From CAVVIO01 sp963748095 (GTDB taxonomy: Bacteria; Bacteroidota; Bacteroidia; Bacteroidales; UBA10428): a DNA stretch of 39,628 bases. Below are positions 1 to 8,047 of this stretch, in pieces (within the stretch, counting starts at the first letter, position 1; each line of letters opens with the position of its first letter). The stretch covers positions 1 through 39,628 of the forward strand of contig CAVVIO010000006.1 of assembly GCA_963748095.1 (NCBI GenBank), given 5' to 3'. The notes beneath the pieces were generated by a model. The model was not told where the DNA came from and made no database searches. It saw only the letters and a list, made by a program, of their open reading frames with translations. The position numbers were made by a program, and so were the translations under genes.

Positions 1-344
1 ATATATCATCTACTGCATAGACTACGTATTGCTATCTAATAAAATACAAATTAATAGTAAAGGCAAAATTTATTGTCATAAAATTAAATTATTCATAATT
101 AATAAAATACATGCAGTCATACCAATGGTTGTTATTCTATTTAAATAATCTTTTTAAACAAAACTTTCAAATACGTCCCTTTATTTATTAACGTTCAGTT
201 CTACTCGGAAGTATATTTACATGATTTCCGAAATTTTAATATAATAAAACACGTCACAGTTATAAAAAGCATAAACCGGCTGAAATCTGTTATCGATTTC
301 CGTATATTGATCGTAACTTCTTATTTTTGTGAAAAAATGTAACC
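1..344. other. AT-rich leader upstream of trmD, no gene seen
   Basis: No coding frame of convincing composition is present. Around 255-285 there is a GTTATAAAAAGCATAAAC string that resembles the 3' box of the repeat element found five times elsewhere in the window. It lies about 60 nt before the trmD start, as in those copies. The 5' half of the element is too diverged here to call, so this is only a possible degenerate sixth copy. Confidence 0.4.
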
Positions 345-1030
345 ATGCGAATTGATATACTGACCATATTGCCCGAATTACTGGAAAGTCCGCTCAATCA
401 TTCTATCATAAAAAGAGCAAAAGAAAAGAAATTGGTGGAAATCTATATACATAATATCCGTGATTATTCTACAAACAAGTACAAACAGGTAGATGATTAT
501 GCTTTTGGCGGAGGTGCTGGAATGGTAATGAGTATCGAACCCATCGACAGGTTGCTGGAAAAGCTGAAGCAGGAGCGCCATTATGATGAGATCATTTATA
601 CCAGTCCTGATGGGGGAAAATACAATCAAAAAACAGCAAACTACTTGTCCACACTTGAAAATATCATTATACTCTGCGGCCACTACAAAGGTGTAGACCA
701 GCGTATAAGGGAACATCTTATCACACGCGAAATATCTATTGGAGATTATGTGTTGACGGGCGGAGAACTGGCAGCATCTGTGATTGCAGATAGTTTAATC
801 CGGCTGATACCGGGAGTACTTTCAGATGAAACTTCCGCACTTACCGATTCTTTTCAGGATAACCTGCTTTCACCCCCTGTATACACAAGACCGGCAGAAT
901 ACAAAGGCTGGAAGGTCCCGATATACTTCTTTCCGGCCATGAAGCAAATATTGAGAAATGGCGTATGGAACAGTCCATTTCCCGTACCCGGGAGTTCCGT
1001 CCCGGATTACTGAAAGAAGATATGGAATAA
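345..1030 (+). CDS. trmD: tRNA (guanine-N1)-methyltransferase TrmD, with a single-base frameshift near the 3' end
   Basis: TrmD transfers a methyl group from SAM to N1 of G37 in tRNAs, which prevents +1 frameshifting on the ribosome. Visible motifs are MRIDILTILPE at the N-terminus, the DDYAFGGGAGM substrate loop near residue 50 and the trefoil-knot SAM site (LCGHYKGVDQR followed by EISIGDYVLTGGELA). Residues 1-191 are normal. After GWKVP the frame is lost: one G is missing at about 920 compared with the second partial copy at 3125-3388. As written, the protein ends at 1013 with an unrelated tail. Restoring the base gives the normal DILLSGH...REFRPGLLKEDME ending, with the stop at 1028-1030. 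Because trmD is essential or nearly so in many bacteria, a sequence error is the simplest reading. A real mutation cannot be excluded. Confidence 0.93.
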
Positions 1031-1336
1031 TTCTTTTTTTCGATACATCTTATTGCCGAGCCAATTACAACCTGAAATTTGAAATTAATTTGTAATTTGT
1101 CCAGATATTATATATTTTTGATTGATGTGGCATTGATATGTGAGAAAATAAGGAAAATATCTATTAATGTTAACTGCTACTTATTAAAGTAATTAGCAGA
1201 AAAAATAGATATTTTTGGCCAGAAGAAATAAATCTGTAGGTTTATTAAAATTTATTATTTGATCTTACCATTTGTCTTGCTGAAAAAAATGATATGAATA
1301 ATTCAATTAATAGTTATTAACCAAAACAAACTAATC
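1031..1336. other. intergenic region upstream of the C10 peptidase
   Basis: About 306 nt of very AT-rich DNA with no coding frame. It presumably holds the promoter of the peptidase gene. I see no perfect TTG-N19-TAnnTTTG promoter and no notable repeat. Confidence 0.4.
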
Positions 1337-2578
1337 ATGAAAAGAATCTTTTTTTTCCTGCTATTGACCATTCCGCTGGGAATTATGTCAATATTAATTC
1401 AATCTTGTCAAAAAGATATAAGTGACAATAATGATAATTATGTCAAAGATGATAAATTCGTTGCTATTGATGAAGCAACAGAAATTGCAAATAATGTAAA
1501 TAAAAGTTTTATTGTTCTCAACTCAGTAGATAAAAGTTCATTAAAATCCACAAAATATCAGGGGAATAAATCAATCCGTCATAGTTTGACTATTCCTGAT
1601 AATAATAAACTGCCTTATTTTTATGTTTTTAATTACAATTCAGGTGGTTTTTCAATCATATCAGCAGACCGGAGACTGATGCCTGTTATGGTATATGTTG
1701 ATTCAGGGGAATTTGATCTGAATTCTTTACCCGACGGACTTAAAAATTTGCTGGAAACTAATGCTCAAAGAGTTAAAAATTTAAGGCAAACAAATGCAAA
1801 ACAACCCTCTTTTGTAGTACATGAATGGTATGCATTACTTTGTCCGCCAGAAGCATTAAAGGCAACAGGTAGTACATGTTCAACGCCTTCTACTCCGGTA
1901 ACCCACACTGGCAGAGTCTTAAAACCACCTGGAGCCAGGGCTGCAGAATACAATACCTTATGCCCCACGGTTTCAAATCTTAAATGTGGTCATGCCCTCA
2001 CCGGTTGTACTACAGTAGCTATGGCACAAGTAATGGCATACTGGAAATACCCGGCAAAATATAATTGGAGTGCAATGCCGAATGGCTATTCAAATATTGA
2101 AATCGCAAGATTAATGGGAGATATTTTTCCGACTGTAATTGGCAAAAACGATTACGATGGTGCTTGGTTCCGGTTGTACAAATGATTATAAAATTACCCA
2201 TTCTTTTTTAAATGTTTTTAATTACAGTTCAGCATCATTGGCAGGTTGGAATAATGGTATAAATGAAAATGGAGGTTTTAATCCGCAGACAATAAAATCA
2301 AATCTGAATTATAATATGCCTGTTATAATAGGAGGATTTGATTCCTATATTAATATTTTAGGTGCCAAATTTGCTTCTGGTAGTGGACATACCTGGGTTT
2401 GTGATGGGTATATGTCAACACAATATACCACTTACGGAACTCTATTATTTCATATGAACTGGGGTTATAAAGATGAATCTCTTAATCATTATAACGGCTG
2501 GTATGCTGTATGATTCGGGGTAATCCTGTAGGTGATTATAAATATTTCAATGACATGATTTATAATATACATCCGTAA
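1337..2578 (+). pseudogene. C10 (streptopain/SpeB-like) cysteine peptidase lipoprotein with two frameshifts
   Basis: Secreted papain-fold peptidase of family C10. A signal peptide ends in a lipobox-like SILIQSC (Cys24), so the product is probably a lipoprotein. An inhibitory propeptide-like region follows (FYVFNYNSGGFSIISADRR). The catalytic Cys is about residue 224 in ALTGCTTVAMAQVMAYWKYP. The catalytic His lies in SGHTWVCDGY, and the downstream FHMNWGY and NGWYAV motifs also fit C10. The reading frame breaks twice. An extra T at 2164/2165 separates YDGA from GSGCTNDYK. A lost base near 2511 separates NGWYAV from GNPVGDYKYFNDMIYNIHP, which ends at the stop 2576-2578. The two shifts compensate, so the two ends share a frame. 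No other degradation is visible, which is compatible with either recent inactivation or sequencing error. A strong hairpin follows at 2622-2664. Confidence 0.85.
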
Positions 2579-2621
2579 TACAACTTTGAATATTCTCAAC
2601 TACTATACTAAAAGGATAAGT

Positions 2622-2664
2622 ATTAATACATCCACTTCAATTGAATTGAAGTGGATGTATTAAT
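2622..2664. terminator. 21-bp perfect palindromic hairpin, putative terminator
   Basis: Perfect inverted repeat with arms 2622-2642 and 2644-2664 around a single central G; the outer ends are ATTAATACATCC and its complement. The hairpin is followed by TTTTC on the plus strand and lies 44 nt after the restored stop of the C10 peptidase gene. The position and T-run fit an intrinsic terminator. The very long perfect stem could also be a short mobile or REP-like palindrome. Confidence 0.65.
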
Positions 2665-2817
2665 TTTCAGGACACTATTTACAGGTATAAATGAGGAAAA
2701 ATTAAAACGAAATAATCAGTCTTGTTTAAGCCCGGTTTGGTTTTCAAATAGAGAACCGGATAAAATGAAAGTCAGTACTTTAACATGAGGGTTTTTACCT
2801 GCCTTTATAATTTCATG

Positions 2818-2940
2818 TTACAAAGGCTTCCAAAAATCTGATGATAGCCAATAACAAAAGAAGCCGGAACATGATAAACCGGAGCAGCATCATTTCCTGG
2901 GAAAAATGGAATGAACAGGTGAAAAAAACATTAACCGGAA
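2818..2940 (+). pseudogene. remnant of a GH78 alpha-L-rhamnosidase-like gene
   Basis: The translation includes NLMIANNKRS, NMIN and IISWEKWNEQVKK. It aligns with DLMTANTDRS, NMIK and TITWEAWNERVKN of the intact rhamnosidase-like gene at 3498-5282 (DNA near 4810-4920). Only about 40 codons are homologous, with no start, no active-site acid and no continuation past this block. It is a fossil of a paralogue or of a tandem duplication. The surrounding open frame (2841-3164) runs on into unrelated debris and is not a gene. Confidence 0.7.
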
Positions 2941-2976
2941 CCATCCCCGATGAATTGCCCTTGACAATATTAGAAA

Positions 2977-3132
2977 CTAATGAATCTGAAAATCAGGATT
3001 CCCGGTTTGCCAAAGTGCAAAACTCAGAACATCTGCCATGCTTTCAAACGCTTTTGTTTTTGTATTGCCTATTCCGTGACCTGTCTGATAGTCCGCCCAG
3101 AATAACTCAGGTTTATCTGATATATTGGCAGC
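2977..3132 (-). pseudogene. C-terminal fragment of an S9 prolyl-oligopeptidase-like gene
   Basis: Read on the minus strand, this gives AANISDKPELFWADYQTGHG, then IGNTKTKAFESMADVLSFAL, then WQTGNPDFQIH and a stop. The pattern (K-P-x-L, D-Y-x-x-G-H-G, T-K, W or F-A-L-W) is the typical C-terminus of S9A prolyl oligopeptidases, and the H of AGHG/TGHG is the expected catalytic histidine. The rest of the alpha/beta-hydrolase and the propeller are absent. At its 5' edge the fragment meets the plus-strand trmD fragment over about 8 shared bases (3125-3132), which suggests an illegitimate junction. It cannot encode an active peptidase. Confidence 0.65.
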
Positions 3133-3388
3133 CTTTGTTATTGCAGATAGTCTTATCCGGCTGATTCCGGGAGCCATTTCAGATGAAACTTCCGCACTTA
3201 CCGATTCTTTTCAGGACAACCTGCTTTCTCCCCCTGTATACACAAGGCCGGCAGAATACAAAGGCTGGAAGGTTCCGGATATACTTCTTTCCGGCCATGA
3301 AGCAAAGATTGAGAAATGGCGTATGGAACAGTCCATTTCCCGTACTCGGGAGTTCCGCCCCGAAATGCTGAAAGATGAGGAAGAATAG
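3125..3388 (+). pseudogene. trmD: second, partial trmD: 3' third only, reading frame intact
   Basis: Homologous to the 3' end of trmD (from about 770 in the first copy). It begins at the TGGCAGC shared with the S9 fragment and runs to its own TAG. It encodes VIADSLIRLIPG through the correct TrmD ending (GWKVPDILLSGHEAKIEKWR, then a REFRPEML tail). DNA differences from copy 1 are scattered and mainly synonymous, so this is a diverged copy and not a fresh duplication. It lacks the N-terminal domain and most of the SAM-binding knot, so it should be inactive alone. It does preserve the exact frame that copy 1 loses at 920. Confidence 0.8.
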
Positions 3389-3497
3389 GTAGCCTTTTAT
3401 AACTGTGTTATTTTATTCTAATGAGTGTTTGTACTGTTAAAAATATTATAACTTAGCATATTACATCCGGTATCAATAAAAATTAATAAACTATTCA

Positions 3498-5282
3498 GTG
3501 AAAATCTATTTATTAAGGACATCTGTCATTTTATTGCTATTCCTCAATGTGACAAAAAGTTGCAAAGCTCAAACAAGTTCGATGGTATACAAAAACATTA
3601 CCAGCGCCGTTTATTATCCGGATACTATAACCCAGGTACCTGACGGCCATTATTTCATTGAGTTTAAAGAAGCCTACTTTGGCAAACCCGAATTATTTCT
3701 TGAATCATCAGGACCGGATACTATTATTGTTAAAATTGGTGAAAAATCTGTAAATGCTATATACGTCGATACAAATCCCCCGGGGACTGTTCGTTTTCTG
3801 ACAGATACGCTTCCCCTTTTAAATGGGAGACACTGGTATAAAATAAAAATTCAGGAATATAGTCCACCTGCCTGGGCTGTTGGTATGAATTACAATGTGC
3901 CTTTACCGGATAGCATTGGAAATGTAATGCCGTTCAGATATGTTGAAATCGACGGGTACAAAGGTAAATTGAATAAGAAAGACATCCGGCAGACAGCCTA
4001 CTTTTATCCCTTCAACGATTCTGCTTCATTTTGCCGAACTTCCTCCGACAAACTTAACCAGGTATGGCATTTATGCAAACATACCATAAAAGCAACCAGC
4101 TTTACCGGAATATATATTGATGGCGACAGGGAAAGGCGGCCTTATGAAGGTGATGCTTTTATAAACCAGTTGAGTCATTATGTGGTGGACAGTGAGTATG
4201 CCATGGCCCGGAAAACAATCGATTATCTGTTCAGAAGACCAACCTGGCCGACCGAATGGCATTTTCATATGCATATGATGCTTTGGGAAGATTATATGTA
4301 TACCGGGAATAAGGACTATCTGAAGTTATACTACGATTCCTTAAAACGTATTGTTGACAATGCACCGGTTAACAAGGACGGATTAATATTCGATGACGGT
4401 AACGATATTATCGACTGGCCTTCTTCGGAACGTGATGGATATAAGATCGGCAAAATTAACAATGTTCCCAATGCATTTTATTACAATTCGCTGCGGATAA
4501 TGGCAAAAATTGCAGGGGTAATTGATAATAAACCAGATTCGGTAATATTTGCGAATAAAGCAGAAAAACTCAAACAAGTCTTTAATCAAATATTCTGGAA
4601 TAACGAAACAAATCTTTATATCGATGCAGCTGACAGTCTGCACAGTTCCGTTCATGCCAACATTTTCCCGGTTGTATTTGGTCTGGCTTCAGAATCACAA
4701 ATCGATAAAATAAAACCCTTTATCAAATCAAAAGGGATGGCTGTAAGTGTTTACGGATCGCAATATTTGTTAGAAGCACTTTTAAAAATCGGCGAAGCCT
4801 CGTATGCCGAAGATCTGATGACCGCCAATACCGACAGAAGCTGGCTGAACATGATAAAACATGGAGGTACCATTACCTGGGAGGCCTGGAATGAAAGGGT
4901 AAAAAATAATCTTGACTGGAACCATGCCTGGGGAACAGCTCCTGCCAATATCATTGCCCGTTGTATTTTTGGTATCCGGCCCCTGGAACCTGGTTTTCAG
5001 AAAGCTCTCATTCAGCCACAGTTTGGTTGGTTAACCAGTGGAAAATTTGTGCAACCCACTATTAATGGACCCATTCAGATATCATTTGAAAAGAACGAAA
5101 AATCGGGACTTAATTTACAGGTAACATTGAATATGCCGGCAAAACTGATCCTGCCTGCCGATAAATACAACTCTTCCGATATTAGATTGAATAATTCCCT
5201 GTATAAACCTGTTATACAGAACAACAACATGGTTATTAATATTCCCGCAGGAGATAATAGAATACACTGCAAACTGAAATAA
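3498..5282 (+). CDS. secreted GH78-like alpha-L-rhamnosidase
   Basis: Predicted to release terminal alpha-L-rhamnose from plant or microbial glycans in the periplasm or at the surface. It starts with GTG at 3498 and a signal peptide of about 25 residues (hydrophobic core SVILLLFLNV, ending KAQ). After a beta-rich N-terminal part comes an (alpha/alpha)6 barrel with the GH78 hallmark DGDRERRPYEGD near residue 209, which carries acidic residues typical of the active site. Further motifs are WEDYMYTG, DWPSSERDGY and the late barrel motif GTITWEAWNERVKNNLDWNH followed by AWGTAPANIIAR. A C-terminal beta domain follows (PLEPGFQKALIQPQ). At 594 aa it is shorter than many multidomain GH78 enzymes because extra N-terminal carbohydrate-binding domains are missing. 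The frame is intact. A hairpin at 5311-5343 ends the unit. Substrate is inferred from family only. Confidence 0.85.
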   Translation: MKIYLLRTSVILLLFLNVTKSCKAQTSSMVYKNITSAVYYPDTITQVPDGHYFIEFKEAYFGKPELFLESSGPDTIIVKIGEKSVNAIYVDTNPPGTVRFLTDTLPLLNGRHWYKIKIQEYSPPAWAVGMNYNVPLPDSIGNVMPFRYVEIDGYKGKLNKKDIRQTAYFYPFNDSASFCRTSSDKLNQVWHLCKHTIKATSFTGIYIDGDRERRPYEGDAFINQLSHYVVDSEYAMARKTIDYLFRRPTWPTEWHFHMHMMLWEDYMYTGNKDYLKLYYDSLKRIVDNAPVNKDGLIFDDGNDIIDWPSSERDGYKIGKINNVPNAFYYNSLRIMAKIAGVIDNKPDSVIFANKAEKLKQVFNQIFWNNETNLYIDAADSLHSSVHANIFPVVFGLASESQIDKIKPFIKSKGMAVSVYGSQYLLEALLKIGEASYAEDLMTANTDRSWLNMIKHGGTITWEAWNERVKNNLDWNHAWGTAPANIIARCIFGIRPLEPGFQKALIQPQFGWLTSGKFVQPTINGPIQISFEKNEKSGLNLQVTLNMPAKLILPADKYNSSDIRLNNSLYKPVIQNNNMVINIPAGDNRIHCKLK

Positions 5283-5310
5283 GTATAAAAAATAATTATG
5301 AAATAACAAA

Positions 5311-5343
5311 AGGGATTAAAAGGGGAACTGCCTTTTAATCCCT
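5311..5343. terminator. bidirectional terminator hairpin between convergent genes
   Basis: Arms AGGGATTAAAAGG (5311-5323) and CCTTTTAATCCCT (5331-5343) pair perfectly around a 7-nt loop. The hairpin lies between the rhamnosidase stop (plus) and the outer-membrane protein stop (minus), so it can serve both. Confidence 0.8.
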
Positions 5344-5361
5344 GTTTAATTATTTGTATTC

Positions 5362-6345
5362 TTAAAATCCAAATCCGATCCGTATTCCTGGGAATATCTC
5401 AGAGTATCCATGTCCATTTGAAAGGTAAATACGGGTAGAGACAGATATTGACTTTCCGATTTCCCAGTTAAGTCCCAGGTCAAATGTGTTGTTTCCAGGA
5501 AAAAATGCACCATATGTGCCTAGCATATATCCAAATTCTACACCTAACCAATTGGTTTTTCCCAGCTCATTGGATAAATTATACCTGTATCCGACATTGA
5601 TAAGATCGTAAAACGAAACATTCGAATAACTATTAAAGCCATACAGATAAAATAAATTAGCCGAAAGATAAAGCTGGTTCTTTAAAATCCCCTTTTTGCT
5701 GAACAGAAATCCTACTTCTGCAGAAATATCTGTTATAGGTTGATTTTTAATTAAACCGGCCCCCATTCCAAATTTCAAATTTAAAACATCCATTTGTCCG
5801 TTAACTTTATCGAATTGTTTATCATGTGTCAGCACACTTCCCCGGGAAGAAAAATTATATGTAGAGGCCCACCTGGATTCTTCCGGCAATGATTTCTGCG
5901 CTTCACTGATTTTAGTAATCATTTTTTCAGAGAACAGATCTTCTATATTATTAAATCGGATAAGCAGTGTGTAATTCTCCCCTATTATTTTGCACTGATC
6001 GTTAAAAAAACACCGTATCTGCTCATTATTTTTCAGAATGATTTTTTTTACCGGGATACTTTCTTTTATCGACAACACTTTCCCGGGTTCATAAGTAATA
6101 CTGTATGCTTTTTCTTTAGGTATATCATTTATGTTCTGTTTCAGGATATTCTGAAAAACTTTCAGGTCATTTTCAACACTATCACCTAATTTTGTATAGT
6201 CATAGGTCGCCAGTGAAAGTTCCATTTTATCTTCGATTCGTATACGAAGAGAATCTAAATATGGTCTTTTGCCCTGACTGTAGGTAACAATATTACTAGT
6301 CACCAAAATAAATGATATAATTATTAATCTGTTTATACTTTTCAT
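5362..6345 (-). CDS. outer-membrane beta-barrel protein of an ECF sigma operon, unknown function
   Basis: 327 aa with a signal peptide (RLIIISFILVTSNIVTYSQ). A mixed periplasmic N-terminal half follows, with conserved-looking DSLRIRIEDKMEL and IPVKKIILKN. The C-terminal half is made of alternating amphipathic strands (LNLKFGMGAGL, QLYLSANLFYLYGF, NVGYRYNLSNEL, WLGVEFGYMLGTYGAFF, RIGFGF). It ends in Phe, as many outer-membrane barrels do. It is the last of three same-strand genes (sigma factor, single-pass membrane protein, this gene), with 59 nt to the preceding gene. The order suggests the sigma factor controls or senses this envelope protein. I do not recognise a named family. Confidence 0.7.
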   Translation of the reverse strand: MKSINRLIIISFILVTSNIVTYSQGKRPYLDSLRIRIEDKMELSLATYDYTKLGDSVENDLKVFQNILKQNINDIPKEKAYSITYEPGKVLSIKESIPVKKIILKNNEQIRCFFNDQCKIIGENYTLLIRFNNIEDLFSEKMITKISEAQKSLPEESRWASTYNFSSRGSVLTHDKQFDKVNGQMDVLNLKFGMGAGLIKNQPITDISAEVGFLFSKKGILKNQLYLSANLFYLYGFNSYSNVSFYDLINVGYRYNLSNELGKTNWLGVEFGYMLGTYGAFFPGNNTFDLGLNWEIGKSISVSTRIYLSNGHGYSEIFPGIRIGFGF

Positions 6346-6404
6346 TTTTTTAATTTTAAATGGTATTATTTGAAATATAAAATATGGCGCCGTATATTCT
6401 GGTT

Positions 6405-7057
6405 TTAAAGTTCAGCTGTCAGAGCAAACGATTTACTATCAACCTGATCACGATCTGCTCCAAATCGGAATCTTATCCTCCATTTCTTTTTTACATTTTT
6501 TGGTTCATTTCTTCTGATTAAGATCTCGGTGTTATAATTAGTGGGGGCATTATCAATTGTTGTAGCAGAAACATTATCATTCTTTTCTGCAACTAATGAT
6601 TCCTTTGCAGGTACCTTTTCATTAATTACCGTTCTCTGTACATAAACCGTATCCGTTATCCGCTGTATTTTTTCTACCGGATGGTAGACCATTTCTTTCT
6701 TTACTACATATACTGTATCCTTTAAGTTATTTTGTGCCAGGCTGATTTTACTTTCCTGATCAAATATTTTTTCATTTTTTTCAGCAAGCAGGCCTGTTAA
6801 ATGGTTGTTTAATGCCACAAGGTTTTTCTCTGAGTTTTTAGTCGAACCAGGGTAAACGATAAAAAAACCGTTGTCAGAAAGAATACGATACACGCAGCAG
6901 CCAGTAAACGTACCAGCATCCGGTTCGAGCGGTTCAGTTTTTTTGCCTGAACATGTTCCCATATTTTTCCTTTTACTTTTGCAGCTTCCCCGTTGTAATA
7001 GTCATTCGATTCCTCTATTACCTTCTTTACTATCGAATCAATTTTCTGCATATCCAT
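6405..7057 (-). CDS. single-pass membrane protein, putative anti-sigma factor; frameshifted
   Basis: Starts at ATG 7057, overlapping the sigma factor gene by 20 nt, so it is probably translationally coupled. Residues 1-45 are charged and cytoplasmic (MDMQKIDSIVKKVIEESNDY). One transmembrane helix follows (LVRLLAAACIVFFLTTVFLS). The periplasmic part starts with a coiled-coil-like stretch and contains repeated DTVYV motifs (KDTVYVVKKEMVYHP, TDTVYVQRTV), ending GADRDQVDSKSFALTAEL. The frame is broken in or near two T5 runs at 6823-6839 (plus strand); one extra A on the coding strand joins FTLVRLK to NSEKNLVALNNHLTGLL. The topology and position next to an ECF sigma gene fit a membrane anti-sigma factor. 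The sequence does not match the classical FecR or zinc-finger anti-sigma types, so the role is inferred. Confidence 0.6.
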
Positions 7058-7592
7058 AATTTTGAGTCTTATCCAATTTTTCAATGATGTATAGCCTGGC
7101 TTTTCTTAGCTGGGACTTTGATGTATTCTCTGAAATATTAAGCAGTTCTGATATTTCCTTGTGTGTATACCCCTCTACAGCAAACAGGTTGAATACCAGC
7201 CGGTACCCGGCAGGCATATTCTCTATGATTGAATAGATTTGCTCTGTATCAACTGTGTCAAATTCGATTTGATTTTCATCCATGTATTTTTCATACTCAG
7301 CCATACTCTCATTATAAATGACCTGGTTTCCCTTGTTCAACAACCGGATGGATTCGTTTATTACTATGGTCTTGATCCATTTGTCCAGACTGTCTTCCCC
7401 CCGGTATTCAAACCGGTGTATATTATCGAATACCTTCGTGAACGATACAATTAAAACGTCTTCAACATCATGGTTATTTACTAAAATCCTTTTTGATATA
7501 TTAAACATCCGGTTGTAATAATTATTAAACAGTATCCCCTGTGCAATCTGGTTTCCGTTTTTACAATGTTTTACTATTTTCTTAATTTCCAA
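7038..7592 (-). CDS. ECF-type RNA polymerase sigma factor
   Basis: 184 aa. Sigma region 2 spans about residues 20-85 (NYYNRMFNISKRILVNNHDV, EDVLIVSFTKVFDNIHRF, then DKWIKTIVINESIRLL). A short linker follows, then region 4 at about 125-175 (ENMPAGYRLVFNLFAVEGYT, HKEISELLNISENTSKSQLR) with a clear helix-turn-helix. It is the first gene of a minus-strand unit, overlapping the putative anti-sigma gene and followed by an outer-membrane protein gene. The set probably controls an envelope function. The 455-nt gap upstream separates it from the divergent methyltransferase gene. Confidence 0.9.
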   Translation of the reverse strand: MEIKKIVKHCKNGNQIAQGILFNNYYNRMFNISKRILVNNHDVEDVLIVSFTKVFDNIHRFEYRGEDSLDKWIKTIVINESIRLLNKGNQVIYNESMAEYEKYMDENQIEFDTVDTEQIYSIIENMPAGYRLVFNLFAVEGYTHKEISELLNISENTSKSQLRKARLYIIEKLDKTQNYGYAEN

Positions 7593-7791
7593 TTTGAGAA
7601 TTTCAATGGTGTTTACTTATAATAACCCTGAAAATTTGCTGAGGGTTGCCTGAGAAAAATAAAAATTACATATTTTTCTATGTTATATTTGATATCTGTC
7701 AAATTTAAAAAATTATGCAGTTTTATTATATTTTAATAATCTGTGATTAAAATTTACTGAATATCTGCATATTCAAAAGGTGACAATCCTT

Positions 7792-7935
7792 AATTTACTT
7801 TTTACGGATAATTCCTTTACATTTATTTCGTGTTCCGGTAGTGTGGAAGCCCTGAGTTAATAACTTAATTCTTTACACTTCCGCACGATATGATTTGCAA
7901 CTACCCTTTTGATTTGCTATACCTTGCATAAACCC
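7792..7935 (+). repeat. interspersed intergenic element, copy A
   Basis: First of five related plus-strand elements. The 5' part (AATTTACTTTTTACGG, ATTCCTTTACATTTATTTCG, then a GTGTGGAAG block) and the 3' box (TTGCTATACCTTGCATAAA) match copies B-E. It ends 112 nt before the methyltransferase start, the longest spacing in the set, and carries about 30 extra nt in the middle. Within this copy GTGTGGAAG can pair with the later CTTCCGCAC. The rest of the 7593-8047 gap shows only AT-rich DNA. Confidence 0.55.
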
Positions 7936-8047
7936 TGTATGTTAATTAATAATTAACCAGCAATAATCCGGCTGTGAATTGTAAATACTTCATTTTAACG
8001 GGTTTTAATAGTAACTTGCATTTCAAAGAATATAAAAACAGGTAATC

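Noticed and set aside
2139..2513. A separate 124-aa gene
   Set aside because: It carries the His and Trp motifs of the C10 peptidase whose Cys part precedes it; it is the second half of one frameshifted gene.
2841..3164. A 107-aa hypothetical protein on the plus strand
   Set aside because: Only its first 35 or so residues have coding character, as a rhamnosidase fragment; the rest is antisense to the S9 fragment.
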